DNA from: Malania oleifera
Taxonomy: Eukaryota > Streptophyta > Magnoliopsida > Santalales > Ximeniaceae
DNA length: 64,000 nucleotides
Direction: 5' to 3'
Assembly (NCBI RefSeq): GCF_029873635.1
Contig: NC_080421.1
Span: forward strand, 37,924,617 to 37,988,616
In this document: positions 1 to 10,142 of the stretch, in pieces
How positions within the stretch are numbered: position 1 is the first letter of the stretch
How the letters are laid out: each line of letters opens with the position of its first letter
Notes under the pieces: generated by a model
Told to the model about the DNA's origin: nothing
Seen by the model: the letters and a program-made list of their open reading frames with translations, nothing else
Databases searched by the model: none
Translations under genes and position numbers: made by a program

Positions 1-1153
1 AGCCTATATTGCTCATACTCTCTCAAAGTCTTCTTGCACACATCTACTTGCTGAGATATTCTGAGAATTACTGAGTTATTGTTCACCGATCTCTGAGCAA
101 AACTTTTGAGTTTTGAATCAATCAAAGAAAGAGTCCCAGCGATATGCTCTTTGAGCTTCAAGTCTATTCTTTATTGATATTTACATTGAAGTATCAATTA
201 GTTGTGCTATATTTTGTACTAATCTACTCTATTTGAGGGTAATTCTTGTACACAAGTAATTGTTCTTGTTTTCTTATTTTCTTGACAGTTAAGGGTTGAT
301 GAATCGTTGTACCAAGCATGGGGTATTGTTTTGAGAGGTGTACTCTAGCATATTAAAGGAGGGATTGTAAGGTAGCTTCTACCTTTAAAGGAGTGTTATA
401 GTGGAATCCTTAGGTGGTGTTGCCTAAGGCGAGGACATAGACGGGTATAGCCGAATCTCGTAAAAACTCGGTCTCACTCACTTTCTCTAAACTCTATTTA
501 ATTTTCGACACAAATATAATTGTGTGGTTGTTTATTTCAAATCTATAAATTTTGTGGATTGGATATTAAATAAACCTAAAATTAATTTGACTTTGGGATT
601 GCGGAAACCAAACGGAAGTACGTTGGTTGATCAATACTTATTACGGAAACCATAAGGGAGTACGTTGATTGATTAACTCCCAAGACTCATTAATTGAAAG
701 TTTATTTAAATTCTGAGTTTTGGAAGAGTGTTAGAAATTTCAATTGTGCTTCATTAAATCTTATAATACAGGGTTTTTATCAAACTCTACTTTGAGTTAT
801 TCAATCACTGAATCTTGGAAGCTTTACTGAATTCATTTTATAGTGAGAATATTGTTTTGATTATCTTGTTGAATGGATTGAAATATTCAAAAGCTGAAAG
901 TATATATTACATTGTGAATTCATTGGTTGGGCATTGATTGAAATTACTGCAAAATCAAATTGACATACTCATTCATAGAGGCTTAAAATTTGAATTCAAT
1001 TTTCAACTGGACTAAGTGATTAAAACTTAAACATTACATTTGTGATTGTTTAATATAAAACGGTTCAAAAAGAATTTATAAAAAGATTCTTAAAGAGATT
1101 TTTAAAACCCGATTCACTCCCCCTCTTGGGACTACACCTTAGTTTTCAAAACA
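1..1153 (+). mobile_element. 3' part of a copia-type LTR, cut by the window edge
   Basis: The segment resembles the two minus-strand solo LTRs at 10143-12278 and 38611-40776 read on their own strand. All three have a 'tagtggaatcct' stretch followed by 'ctaaggcg.ggac.tag' and a terminal motif of the type aattcaccccctcttggga (here near 1110-1130). The 5' half lies outside the window. The 3' boundary near 1153 is a guess from a terminal CA. No primer-binding site follows, so this is a 3' or solo LTR. Sequence similarity to the two solo LTRs is partial, so it is a related family and not the same one. Confidence 0.45.
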
Positions 1154-1230
1154 CATATTATAACACAAGTTAATACACATGTACACATATATACGCATAT
1201 ATAGACATGCATATACACTTATATATACAT

Positions 1231-1660
1231 ACTTGTTTTTTAAGAATGTCGGCACCTCCATTTATTTATTAATAAATGCTCACTTTTGGTGGAGGAATAC
1301 TGTAGTTATAAAACAAGCAATGAGAGATTACAATAGAAAAAAAAAAAAAAAAAAAAACTTTATAGGCCTCCCAAAAAACAACATCAACATCCAGCCAAAA
1401 TAGGGCTACAAGTCCAAATAAAACAAAACAAGGACCTACAAACCAATAAAACACCCCATGCAACAAAACAAACAAAAGAAAAAAAAAAAAAACCTTGTAT
1501 AAGCATAAACCAATACCAATAGGAAATCAGTTAAACATACCTAATATAAGTCATACCCATCTTCTCCAATTTATACAAACCATTGATAATTCTAGAAAAT
1601 TGACTACTATTTGTAAACAAACTATTCCTTCCCATAACACCTTACCAAGCCTAAGCATAT
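1231..1660 (-). mobile_element. 5'-truncated L1 LINE tail
   Basis: On the minus strand this matches the plus-strand L1 tail at 28197-28708: the end of the RNase H reading frame (around 1540-1650), then a 3' UTR with the same T/G-rich stretches, the 'gttattcctcc' block, 'ataaataaa', 'ggtgccg', and a short poly(A) seen as T6 at 1235-1240. Internal A-tracts at 1336-1357 and 1475-1492 have grown. The 5' end is lost in microsatellite sequence near 1660, so the truncation point and target duplication cannot be read. Confidence 0.7.
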
Positions 1661-1900
1661 ATCAATATATACATATACATATATCAATATATATACATGC
1701 ATACATACATATATATACCACGCACATTTATATATATACTTACACTTCTATTTATATACATATTTATATATTAACATACTTACATGTATACACACATACA
1801 TGTACCACATACATATATATATGTTAGCATATATACACATATACTAAGTACCACACACACACACACACGCACACACATGCACACACATACATAATAATAC
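1660..1900. repeat. Mixed AT/CA microsatellite block
   Basis: Degenerate (TA)n and (CATA)n with a purer (CA)n at about 1853-1880. It abuts the truncated end of the L1 tail. No coding content is credible; apparent reading frames here are repeat translations. Confidence 0.85.
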
Positions 1901-2669
1901 TAACATTTGCAAAAAAAATACGTATATCTACATCCATGGTCAAACTAGTCTTTCTTAATCATTATTAAAATGCACCTAGGATGTTTGCACATTCTTAGGT
2001 GTTGCAAGTTGAGTTTCTGTAAAGCACTATGCTTGCTTGCTACCTATTGTCTTGTGTACATAAGATAGGTAATTATTATGTGAATAATAGGTATATGTTT
2101 TATTCATTGAGCACATTAATGCATTAGAGTAGAATTAGAGTATGAATCCTCAGTTAGTTTAATGTTTCCTTGTACCAAAGCTAGAATAGCATATAAAATT
2201 CGTCAAGGGAGGGTGAGTGTTTATCAATCATTATATAACTCATTAGAATTTGTAAAAAGTACTAACCTATTTGTTTTGTTTGCTACACACACATGTCATG
2301 CAAAGGTGTTAATAATGAATTGCATTGCTTTACAATTTACCATGTGATTCTCATTTGCTTACATAATTTATTATTGCTTCCACTTACTTTGTGTTAATAT
2401 GATGGTTGTCAATGTATTCTTGTGGTAAATTTTGGTATATTTTCGATCGGTTTACTAGTTAAGCAAGAGTGTTGTAGCTAGTCACACATGGCGTTTCACA
2501 AGGTGTAAAATGTTTGACCCATGACATTATAAAGTTTGTTTGAACCCTAGCACATGACCCTTATAGGATGGGATTTTCATAGTTGGTTAAGCTAAGGAAG
2601 TAATTGTTTGAATTGCTTGATGTTTCCCTTGTGCAACCTTAAATAACATTTTATGGTGTTTGGATATTG

Positions 2670-2920
2670 TTTTAGAAGGAACATGATGGTTCATTATGGT
2701 CGTGTATACACTATGAGGAACACAACAAAATTACCATAAAAAAGATTCCCTTTTTTGAATATAAATTTGTTCGATCTCTTGTCCAAATCCTTTTGGATGT
2801 AATTTTAGAAAGAACATGATGGTTCATTATGGCTGTGCATCGACTATGAGGAATCAAAAAAAGTTACCATAAAAGGTACCCTATTTCAAATATAGAGTTG
2901 TTCAATCAGTTGTCCAAAGC
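2670..2920. repeat. Two-copy tandem duplication, about 133-bp period
   Basis: Copy 1 starts at 2670 and copy 2 at 2803, both with 'ttttagaa.gaacatgatgg' followed by 'ttcattatgg', 'ctatgagga' and 'ttaccataaaa'. The copies are diverged by substitutions and small indels, so the duplication is not recent. Confidence 0.75.
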
Positions 2921-3426
2921 ATGTTACTTTGCAAAATTGACCGGATTTGACTCCTATGAGTTTTTGGCAATGCCATTCAATTTGATCCATGCTTATACTA
3001 TTTTCTATAGTTTAGTGAACAATGCATTCCATAGACACCCTACTTTATTTGACCTGCTCCCTTGACATTTTTATTTCATTTTTATTTATACCATTTTTTT
3101 GGTATGATTTGTTTTTGGTCATAGCCCCATTAGAAGATCTACCAATGCAAAAATAAGATTAATAGTATTTTATCCAAGGAATGCTATAAACAAGAGTGAT
3201 TTAAGTCTTTTGCACACACTCCAATACAAGAACATTTGCTATCGGTAGAGGCCATGCATGTGTTGCTCCTATTTTTCAAAAGATACTTAGTCGAATTTGT
3301 TGGTTGTTTCAATTATTTCACATGAAAAATTGAAACAAGCATTAAACCGTCATTGATTTCATAGCTATCATAATAATCAAATTTATTATGCTCGCAATGT
3401 GTGCTTATGACAACTTGCATTGAACT

Positions 3427-3518
3427 AGAATTTTCATATGTAGATGCTCATTCTACTTCAAACTAGGCCAATAGAATTTTCATATGCAGATGCTCATTCT
3501 ACTTCAAACTAGGCCAAT
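3427..3518. repeat. Exact-length 46-bp tandem duplication
   Basis: Units 3427-3472 and 3473-3518 differ at one position (t/c in 'catatgtagatg' versus 'catatgcagatg'). The near identity implies a recent slippage or repair event, unlike the older duplication at 2670-2920. Confidence 0.9.
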
Positions 3519-3687
3519 CTTTTTTCTTTGCTTGGTTAGTTTATCCACAGTTTCATTTTGCCTTGAACTAATTTGTTGACTACTTATCTGGGTTATTTTA
3601 ATTAACCTAAATTTTATCTTATAAAGGAAAATACATGGAACATGTAAGCATGCACCCATAAATAAACTTTAAACTAAAAAAAGACAT

Positions 3688-3697
3688 TTTATTTATT
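3688..3697 (-). terminator. Candidate polyadenylation signal of the globulin gene
   Basis: The minus strand reads AATAAATAAA about 135 bp past the stop codon at 3832. It is the first AATAAA-type signal downstream, but AT-rich sequence makes chance occurrence easy. Confidence 0.4.
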
Positions 3698-3831
3698 AGA
3701 TAAAGGCCTTGCTCATACATACAAACAAAAGTTCACCTTCCTATTAACAATAAGGTTAAAGCATAAGTCGGGCCTTTATAGGAGAGCATGGTGGTAGCTT
3801 TAGAAACGGAACAACTTGAGCATGATCTTAT

Positions 3832-5689
3832 TTAAGAGGAGGAACGCCTAGGACTAGGAGACAATAGTAAGTGTTCATATTTCCTATTTTGTTTCACCTC
3901 TTGGGCATCATTAGGGGAGATTTGGTATGAGTTGGTGATCACTTGAAGCGGCAAGCCCCTTAAAATTGAACCATAACCAGCTAGAGAGCTCACCATCGGT
4001 CGACTACTCGTTTTAAAGAACACACCTTCAAAGCCACGTTTTCCAGCCTTTAATATAGAGACAAACAATTGAGGGATGACAAACACTTCTCCTTGGCGTA
4101 GTGTTTCATTTAGTGCAATTTGCCCATTGTAATCTACAATTTGGATATGGGCCTCGCCTTCGGTCACGTAGCCAATGGTGTGACTATTAATTGTGTAGTG
4201 CGGCGCTAACAATGCGTTCTTCAAAATGCAAAAATCCAAAATTCAAGAATTAATTAATAGTTCACAATATATGATTAATATAAATATCAATAAATTTTTA
4301 ACTTAAATTTATGTAAACTTTATAAGATTTTTTGTCAAACTAGATAAATCAAACTATTCAAGACGTTGACATATTACCGGAAGAAGGTTGAGTTTCTCAG
4401 CACTCATGTCTGCAAGTCGAAGGAGGGGGAGAGTGTGCTCATTTACAACATTGAGTCTTCCAGCTTTCTTAGCATAAATGTATGCATCCTTTGGTTTATC
4501 AATGTTTTGGTTAATTTTCGCAGTGCAAGAAGCTTCTTCCAAGCCATTTTGTTTTTTCGGAACTATATCTTCTTTTCCCTCTTCATCTTCCTCTTGTTCA
4601 CTTGGACTAATCACTTTTATCCCTTCTTGAACTTTAACAATAAGACCTCGATCGTTCTCCTCATCCTGCATTTGCTTTATAATTTCCACCGAAGTGTCAT
4701 AGACCTCAGCCAACAACTCTGCATTCAATTCACGGAATATATTTTGGAAGGGCTCATGGTCTTCTTCACTCTCCTGTTGCCCCTTGGGTACCCCACCAGC
4801 AAGGTAAAATGCCTAGTCATAAGGTTAATGAAGAAATTAATGATCTCAGATGATGTTGATATAATTAACTAGTGAAAGGAATTAATAAAATGAGAACATT
4901 TAAGGGATGAAAAAAGTTGTTACTCTAAATCTGCGGCCAAGTTGGTTATTCTCGTTGTTGAGGTCATTGAAGGAGACAGCGACTAGATCCTCATCACCGT
5001 CATTTAGGCAGAAGTGGGTTACGCCAGATTGGAGGAGTACGATGTCTCCCTGCTTAACCCGGTGCACCTTTTGGTGTTGGTCTCTTTTTATGCTACCACT
5101 TTCCTTTTCTTTCTTCTCATTACCCTCTCGGCCACCAATGCTCGTCTCAGAGTGGTATGTTTCTGGACATCCTGGATAAGTTATACCTAGCAAGCCTCTA
5201 CCTGCAATATTTTATTGTCTTGTTAACTTCTATTTGAGTATTCCATTAGTTAGAAAGATATATAAATAGAAGGAAAGAATGAAAAAAAAATAAAACTGCA
5301 AATATATATTGGTTCATATAGCCATCTGTGTGTGTGTGTGTGTGTATCTAATTTTATGAAAGTGCAGATATGTGCGTGCAGACAAACACACCTCTTTCGA
5401 TGTATACGAGGCGAGGTGCAGGATGGAAGTTGGGCAAAGAGAGGGTCTTGGGTTTCAAAGTGTTCTTCAAAACCACAGCTCCGACAAACTGGAACTGGTT
5501 TTCATTCGGATTAAAGAGCTCGGTCAAACCGCCCTCTGACTTGATTTTGCGGGACGGTTTGCTCACTTTGAGCTCCTTGAGCTGGGGTTGCCCGGTTTTG
5601 CTCTGGCTAGTTTCCGATGGTTGCATCCCAACTGCCATGGACAGAAGCAGGGAGAGGAGGAATATTGGTAGGAGTATCCTGGTAGCCAT
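3832..5689 (-). CDS. 11S globulin (legumin-type) seed storage-like protein, four exons
   Basis: Exons on the minus strand are 5689-5392, 5201-4924, 4812-4378 and 4218-3832. Introns of 190, 111 and 159 bp all have GT-AG ends, and the joined frame is open for 465 residues. Residues 1-21 are a hydrophobic signal peptide. Two cupin barrels follow (about 60-230 and 295-440). C111 lies in PGCPET and C288 in the NGLEEASC block, the two cysteines that join the chains in this family. Legumain would cut after N281, giving an acidic chain and a basic chain of 184 residues. Three introns at these places match legumin genes. By family, the protein enters the secretory pathway and forms trimers/hexamers in protein storage vacuoles. 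The start at 5689 is chosen for the signal peptide, the CCATGG context and the TATA box upstream. Oddity: the N-terminal cysteine pair of the acidic chain is absent. A divergent, non-storage 11S-like protein is possible. Confidence 0.9.
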
Positions 5690-5759
5690 GGAGGGAGATG
5701 ATGAGATCAAAGGAAGCAGAGAAGGAAGGAACTGAATTGGTGAAGAGTGATAGTGATGA

Positions 5760-5767
5760 AATATATA
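5760..5767 (-). promoter_or_regulatory. TATA box of the 11S globulin gene
   Basis: CTATATATTT on the minus strand, about 70 bp upstream of the chosen start codon. This leaves room for a 5' leader of roughly 40 nt. It lies downstream of an in-frame upstream ATG, which supports the later start. Confidence 0.65.
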
Positions 5768-5831
5768 GTGTTGAGGATTTGGGGTGTAGTGGGAGATGCG
5801 GGGGCCGTGTGGCAATACAGGCCGTCTTATT

Positions 5832-5837
5832 TGCATG
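5832..5837 (-). promoter_or_regulatory. RY element (CATGCA) in the globulin promoter
   Basis: The minus strand reads CCATGCAAATAAG about 65 bp upstream of the TATA box. A CATGCA core is the RY/legumin-box element bound by B3 factors (ABI3, FUS3, LEC2) in seed-storage promoters. A second copy in the other orientation is at 5840-5845. Presence and position are seen; seed-specific control is inferred. Confidence 0.55.
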
Positions 5838-5948
5838 GACATGCAGGCAGCAACATTGTCTTAATGTCAAGCTGTTAACTTGTGTTGGCTGCCACCTCGC
5901 CCCACCTTGCCAAGGCTACAGCTCATGTGTCATTGTCTTATATCTATA

Positions 5949-5985
5949 CGTGTGTGTGTGTGTGCGCGCGCGCGCACGCGTGTGT
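5949..5985. repeat. Alternating (TG)n(CG)n tract
   Basis: About 37 bp of strictly alternating purine-pyrimidine, (GT)n then (GC)n then (GT)n, some 260 bp upstream of the globulin start. This composition is the classical Z-DNA-prone type. A similar tract recurs at 41938-41966. Confidence 0.85.
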
Positions 5986-7460
5986 GATGGCTTCTTCTAG
6001 CTATAATGCATTTTATGGCATCTTAATTAATTATCTCAAAGAAAAGTCAACCAACATAATTTATTATGTGTCATAATTAATATATCTGATCAATTAAAAA
6101 TTAACCATCTTCTCTATAGTGGCAACTTCAATTATTGAATCAAAGATCACATAGGAATATTAGACTGTCTCCAAATTAAATACAAAAAAAAAATGAATGA
6201 GACAATAAGTCTGCAGATCACTATGGTATCATTATATTAGACTTTATTGAATGATATGGTGGTTATATTAAAATTTTAAAACTAATATGAAAATTATGCT
6301 AATTATTTGAATGAATTTATTTTAAATTATTAAGATGAGTACTTTATTATCTCATTCACAACTTTCATAGTAGTTTTAATAATAAGCATGTAATTTATTG
6401 ACATTATAATTGTTTGCGCAATTACACATGAAACATTTATCAGTAATGTTATGCCTAAGACCACGTGGCAAACTCACAAAATCAAACATTTCATGTATTG
6501 TTTATATTATTGATTCAATATTATGTAAAGACTTCACTACTTTGTAAAATTTCCTGCCATTTTCTGCAAAACATATTGTTATAGTTGCTATGTAAACATT
6601 TCCTCAACTTGATAGCCATTAAATTTGAGTTCTCAAAATCTATTTGATGTACATATAATCAAATTATGAATTGATAATAGTTCTAACAATACAAAAGTTT
6701 GCGTAAAAATTATAAAATGGACATGTATAAAATTTTACAAACATATTACTAAAATATTTCTATATAATCAATAGGGACAGAGGTGGACCCAAAAATTTTT
6801 CTCAGTGAAAAAACCATACATAAAATTTTTACAAACATATTACTAAAATATTTCTATATAATCAATAGGGACAGTTGTGGAACCAAAAAAATGTTCTTGG
6901 TGGAAAAACATATATAAATGATAAATTTGCAAATATATGTTATTTAAAAATTCGTACACGCTCATTTGACACGAATAATAATTTTTTTATATAACAATAT
7001 TTACCATAAAGTCCTAATCTTTCATATCTATTGCTTTTGAGAATGAGAAAAATAAGTATTTTTAATTAGGGCATTTCTCTACTTTACGTAAAACCTATCT
7101 TTATTTTTAAAATTTCATTAGGGGACCCGTCACTAAATTTGGTCACTAGATATGAAAAATTACGCAATACATGGGATGTATACATGGATCTAATATCATT
7201 TTGCCATATGTATGTATTTTATCTAAATACATTATTTTTTGTAGATATGGCAAAATTATTTTGAATCCAATATATACACACGATGTACCTAATATTTTGT
7301 CACTGAATATTAAACTGTGAGTTGATCATTAAGAGAAAAAGAAAATAGATAATTCTGAAAGATCAGGACGACAGAACCGACTCTACGCAGAAGGTATATG
7401 TCACGGTGGATGGCTATCTAACACATAATGAGGTTGCTTTTTCAGATGATAAGATCGATC
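5986..7460. other. AT-rich intergenic stretch with one tandem duplication
   Basis: No gene recognised. A two-copy tandem duplication of about 93 bp lies at 6728-6913: copies starting at 6728 and 6821 both contain 'acaaacatattactaaaa' and 'caatagggacag' and then diverge. Confidence 0.65.
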
Positions 7461-7930
7461 GAAAGAGTTAGCGAGCTGATGCATGGTGGAGCAAACATAT
7501 AATGTAATGTTTGTGGGTAGAGTTGAAGATGGCATCACTAGTTAACACATGCTTAGCTGCTTGTACCCTTCCTTTGCTAGGTGGCATGCAGCAGCTAACG
7601 CCACTTAACAGCTTGACACATGAAGACAACACGCTGCTGCCCATGCAATGGTGCAAATCAGACAACCCATCTATACTGCCACACCGCCTGCCACTTCTCA
7701 CGCTGCAGCTAGCTAGCCCACGTCCTCCACACTCTTATGTATTATGTAGCCTCCTTAAATTTCTCTGCTTCCGCGCGCTCACCATCTCCTTCCATGGCTA
7801 ATGTCAATGCCGTTCTCTCTCTGCTTCGCTCAGTGGCGGTTGGGAGATGGCCATTGGAGACACCCCAGATCATTAAAAGAAAAAAGAAAAAAAGAAAGAA
7901 AGAAAAAAAAAACAACTTTGGAAATCCAAT
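7461..7930 (+). other. GC-richer patch with short open frames, function unknown
   Basis: Base composition rises relative to both flanks. Frames at 7511-7801 and 7737-7955 are open, and an ATG in CCATGG context sits at 7796, but the sequence runs into an A/G-rich tract at 7876-7914 and no domain is recognisable. This may be the truncated 5' end of a gene or plain intergenic DNA. Confidence 0.25.
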
Positions 7931-8248
7931 TGCATGGTTTGAGACGATTGAATAAAAAATACTTGATCATAATCAAGTTAATCGCTATTAATTATTAGTG
8001 ATGAGTCAAACTCTGTTAAATATCGATCGCCAATAACATGGGTGAAATGGTCTATTCCGGTCACAAATGTTTGGGAATTTGGAAAAAGAGAAACAGGAGA
8101 ATTTTCAAAAATTTAGATGGGCACCTGGATAAAATAGGTCAGAAGTGTTCCAGTGCTCAGCTCCTATGAAGTAGCTCATTACCTTGCTGGAAAGAGTTCA
8201 TATCCTCTTTCTCTGGTTTGGTTTTGTAACGTCTTGTTACTCTATTCG

Positions 8249-8658
8249 TGTTCCAGGAAATTTTCATAAATATACTCTAGTAAAAAATCTTCAATTATCA
8301 TGAACTTCACATCAATAACTTTTATGTAGAAAATAAATAAATTATAAGTTATAAACTTTACATACCGGAATCGGTCATATCAAATCTATCGAGAAGAACA
8401 CACAAAAAATCCGAAGAAATCGTTTCTCCTACTTTCCCTCCTTCTCTTTCTTCCTTTATTAGATTTATGAGATCTCTTGATGATTAGAAAAGTAAAGGTT
8501 GAGAGAGGACAATTCCTTTCTTCCTATCTTTTCTTTGCGGCTAACATCACCACGTAGCTAACCCTAGAGCTTATAATTTTAGCTTTTCTTACATTTCCTT
8601 AACTCTCATTTCCTTAGGTTAACTTGATGCACAACATGCCCTTATAGCTACTGCCCAT

Positions 8659-8717
<59 letters not shown>

Positions 8718-8918
8718 ATAGGAATACCCTTCAAACTTCCAGCCATAAAGATCTCATTAATTCATAAACTAATTACTTTTAAGTTAATCCATATATATAT
8801 ATATATCCATTCATTTAACCTATTATATGTCATTGCCCTTATCATATGAGACATATACCCTTCATGTGGGACCCATGTCATTCATGTGTGACATATCCTT
8901 TGGGATATAAATCCTATA
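8249..8918 (-). repeat. 3' LTR of copia A
   Basis: Homologous along its length to 27299-27895 (for example 'catgaacttcacatcaata', 'cataccggaatcg', 'atcaaatctatcgagaag'). Its internal edge is defined by the polypurine tract at 8919-8930. It would begin TGTTGG in intact relatives but reads TATAGG here, consistent with decay. It contains a long (AT)n run at 8660-8712. Confidence 0.75.
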
Positions 8919-8930
8919 TTCTCCCACTTG

Positions 8931-9085
8931 ACCCATATGGATGGCATTAATATGGATTAACAAATAACCATAATGTGTACAAAATATTAACTTATTTATA
9001 CTTTCAATGAGATGACCATAATATCATAATTAAGAAGCCCATTACCATGAGTCATGGCAGTAAATATCATTAGAGCGACATCTTT
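8931..9085 (-). pseudogene. Copia A 3' untranslated segment, left side of the split
   Basis: AT-rich sequence between the polypurine tract and the gypsy A target site. It joins logically to 22332 onward across the gypsy insertion, with flanking tcttt (9081-9085) and tcttc (22327-22331). No coding capacity is recognisable. Confidence 0.6.
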
Positions 9086-10142
9086 TGTAACGACCCAAAA
9101 ATTCAAGCCATATATAATTTTTTTTGAAACACTGACTGTAACACTATATTACTCTCATACCCCTAATAAAATCAACTATAACATCTCGATCCCAAAGTGG
9201 GCATCGAGAAGTCCTTGTTCATAAGACAACACACCTATGCAGCGGAAAACATAAAATTACATAACCATAATTACAATACCAGAATTCAGTATTTACCCAA
9301 CATATATACATATCTCCACAACAGCATCCACCAAACCTCCTAAGATCTACTCAAAATTACATCTCCCTGAAAACACTTACCCTTCACACAGGGCAGTACA
9401 AATATTCTCTCTATCTTCGAGCCTGATCTGCTTGTCTAGTTGGAAAACCTGAAATGTGTTAAGATACTGGAATGAGACAACTCTTTGTAAGACGAAATAT
9501 GTTATTACTAGTGTGTGACAACTAAGTTTTCATGAACAATATACTTTTAATTAACTGAAACTGAGATAAAATGTAAAATACAATACAATATAACTCACAC
9601 TTATGTGACTTAAAATACAACTGTTTCTGAACTTTCTATTTAATTATACTTTTAGTAACTATAGGTATATCTGTTGTTTTCTGTAAATCTATATATTCAT
9701 ATACATAACTATAAAAACTTCCCTGGATGGATAACTGTAAGTCATAATTTGACCCCTCATGATAGGGTTGTGTGGCTCGTAGGTAGGAATTAACATTAGT
9801 TGGCCTAGCAGGATAAGTTAACTGAAACCTCTGTTGTCAGATCAACCGCCTTAACCTGGACTATCGAGGAGCCTGCAATCTCTCGCAAGGCACGATCGAT
9901 TACTCATAAAATCCACACACTATCTAAGATATGTGGTTGCACTCTGAACTAAAATAGTTACGGTACCATGTTATGAAATTTGATATGGTCCATCAGGGTC
10001 TGATACTATATAATACTATTGTATATATGTATTTTACTATTTACCATGATTCTGTTTCAATTTAATTAACCATAACACTGTAATAACTGTTCTGAATAAA
10101 TTGTAATATCTGAATAAATTGTAATGTCTGAATAAACTGTAA

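Larger units (their letters stand above)
1900..3680. other. AT-rich intergenic stretch, no gene recognised
   Basis: No reading frame with recognisable domains. The stretch contains two tandem duplications listed separately (2670-2920 and 3427-3518). The 61-codon frame at 2162-2347 has no recognisable features. Confidence 0.6.

Noticed and set aside
1495..1827. 110-codon frame rich in Tyr, Ile and His
   Set aside because: Translation of the L1 tail antisense and TA/CA microsatellite.
4366..4872. 168-codon plus-strand frame
   Set aside because: Antisense to globulin exon 3 and intron 2. Its hydrophobic look comes from reading acidic codons backwards.
5370..5735. 121-codon plus-strand frame over globulin exon 1
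   Set aside because: It is the antisense shadow of a well-supported exon and has no domain.
7511..7801. 96-codon frame as a protein-coding gene
   Set aside because: No recognisable domain, no plausible continuation, and overlapping frames of equal quality. Kept only as a low-confidence patch.
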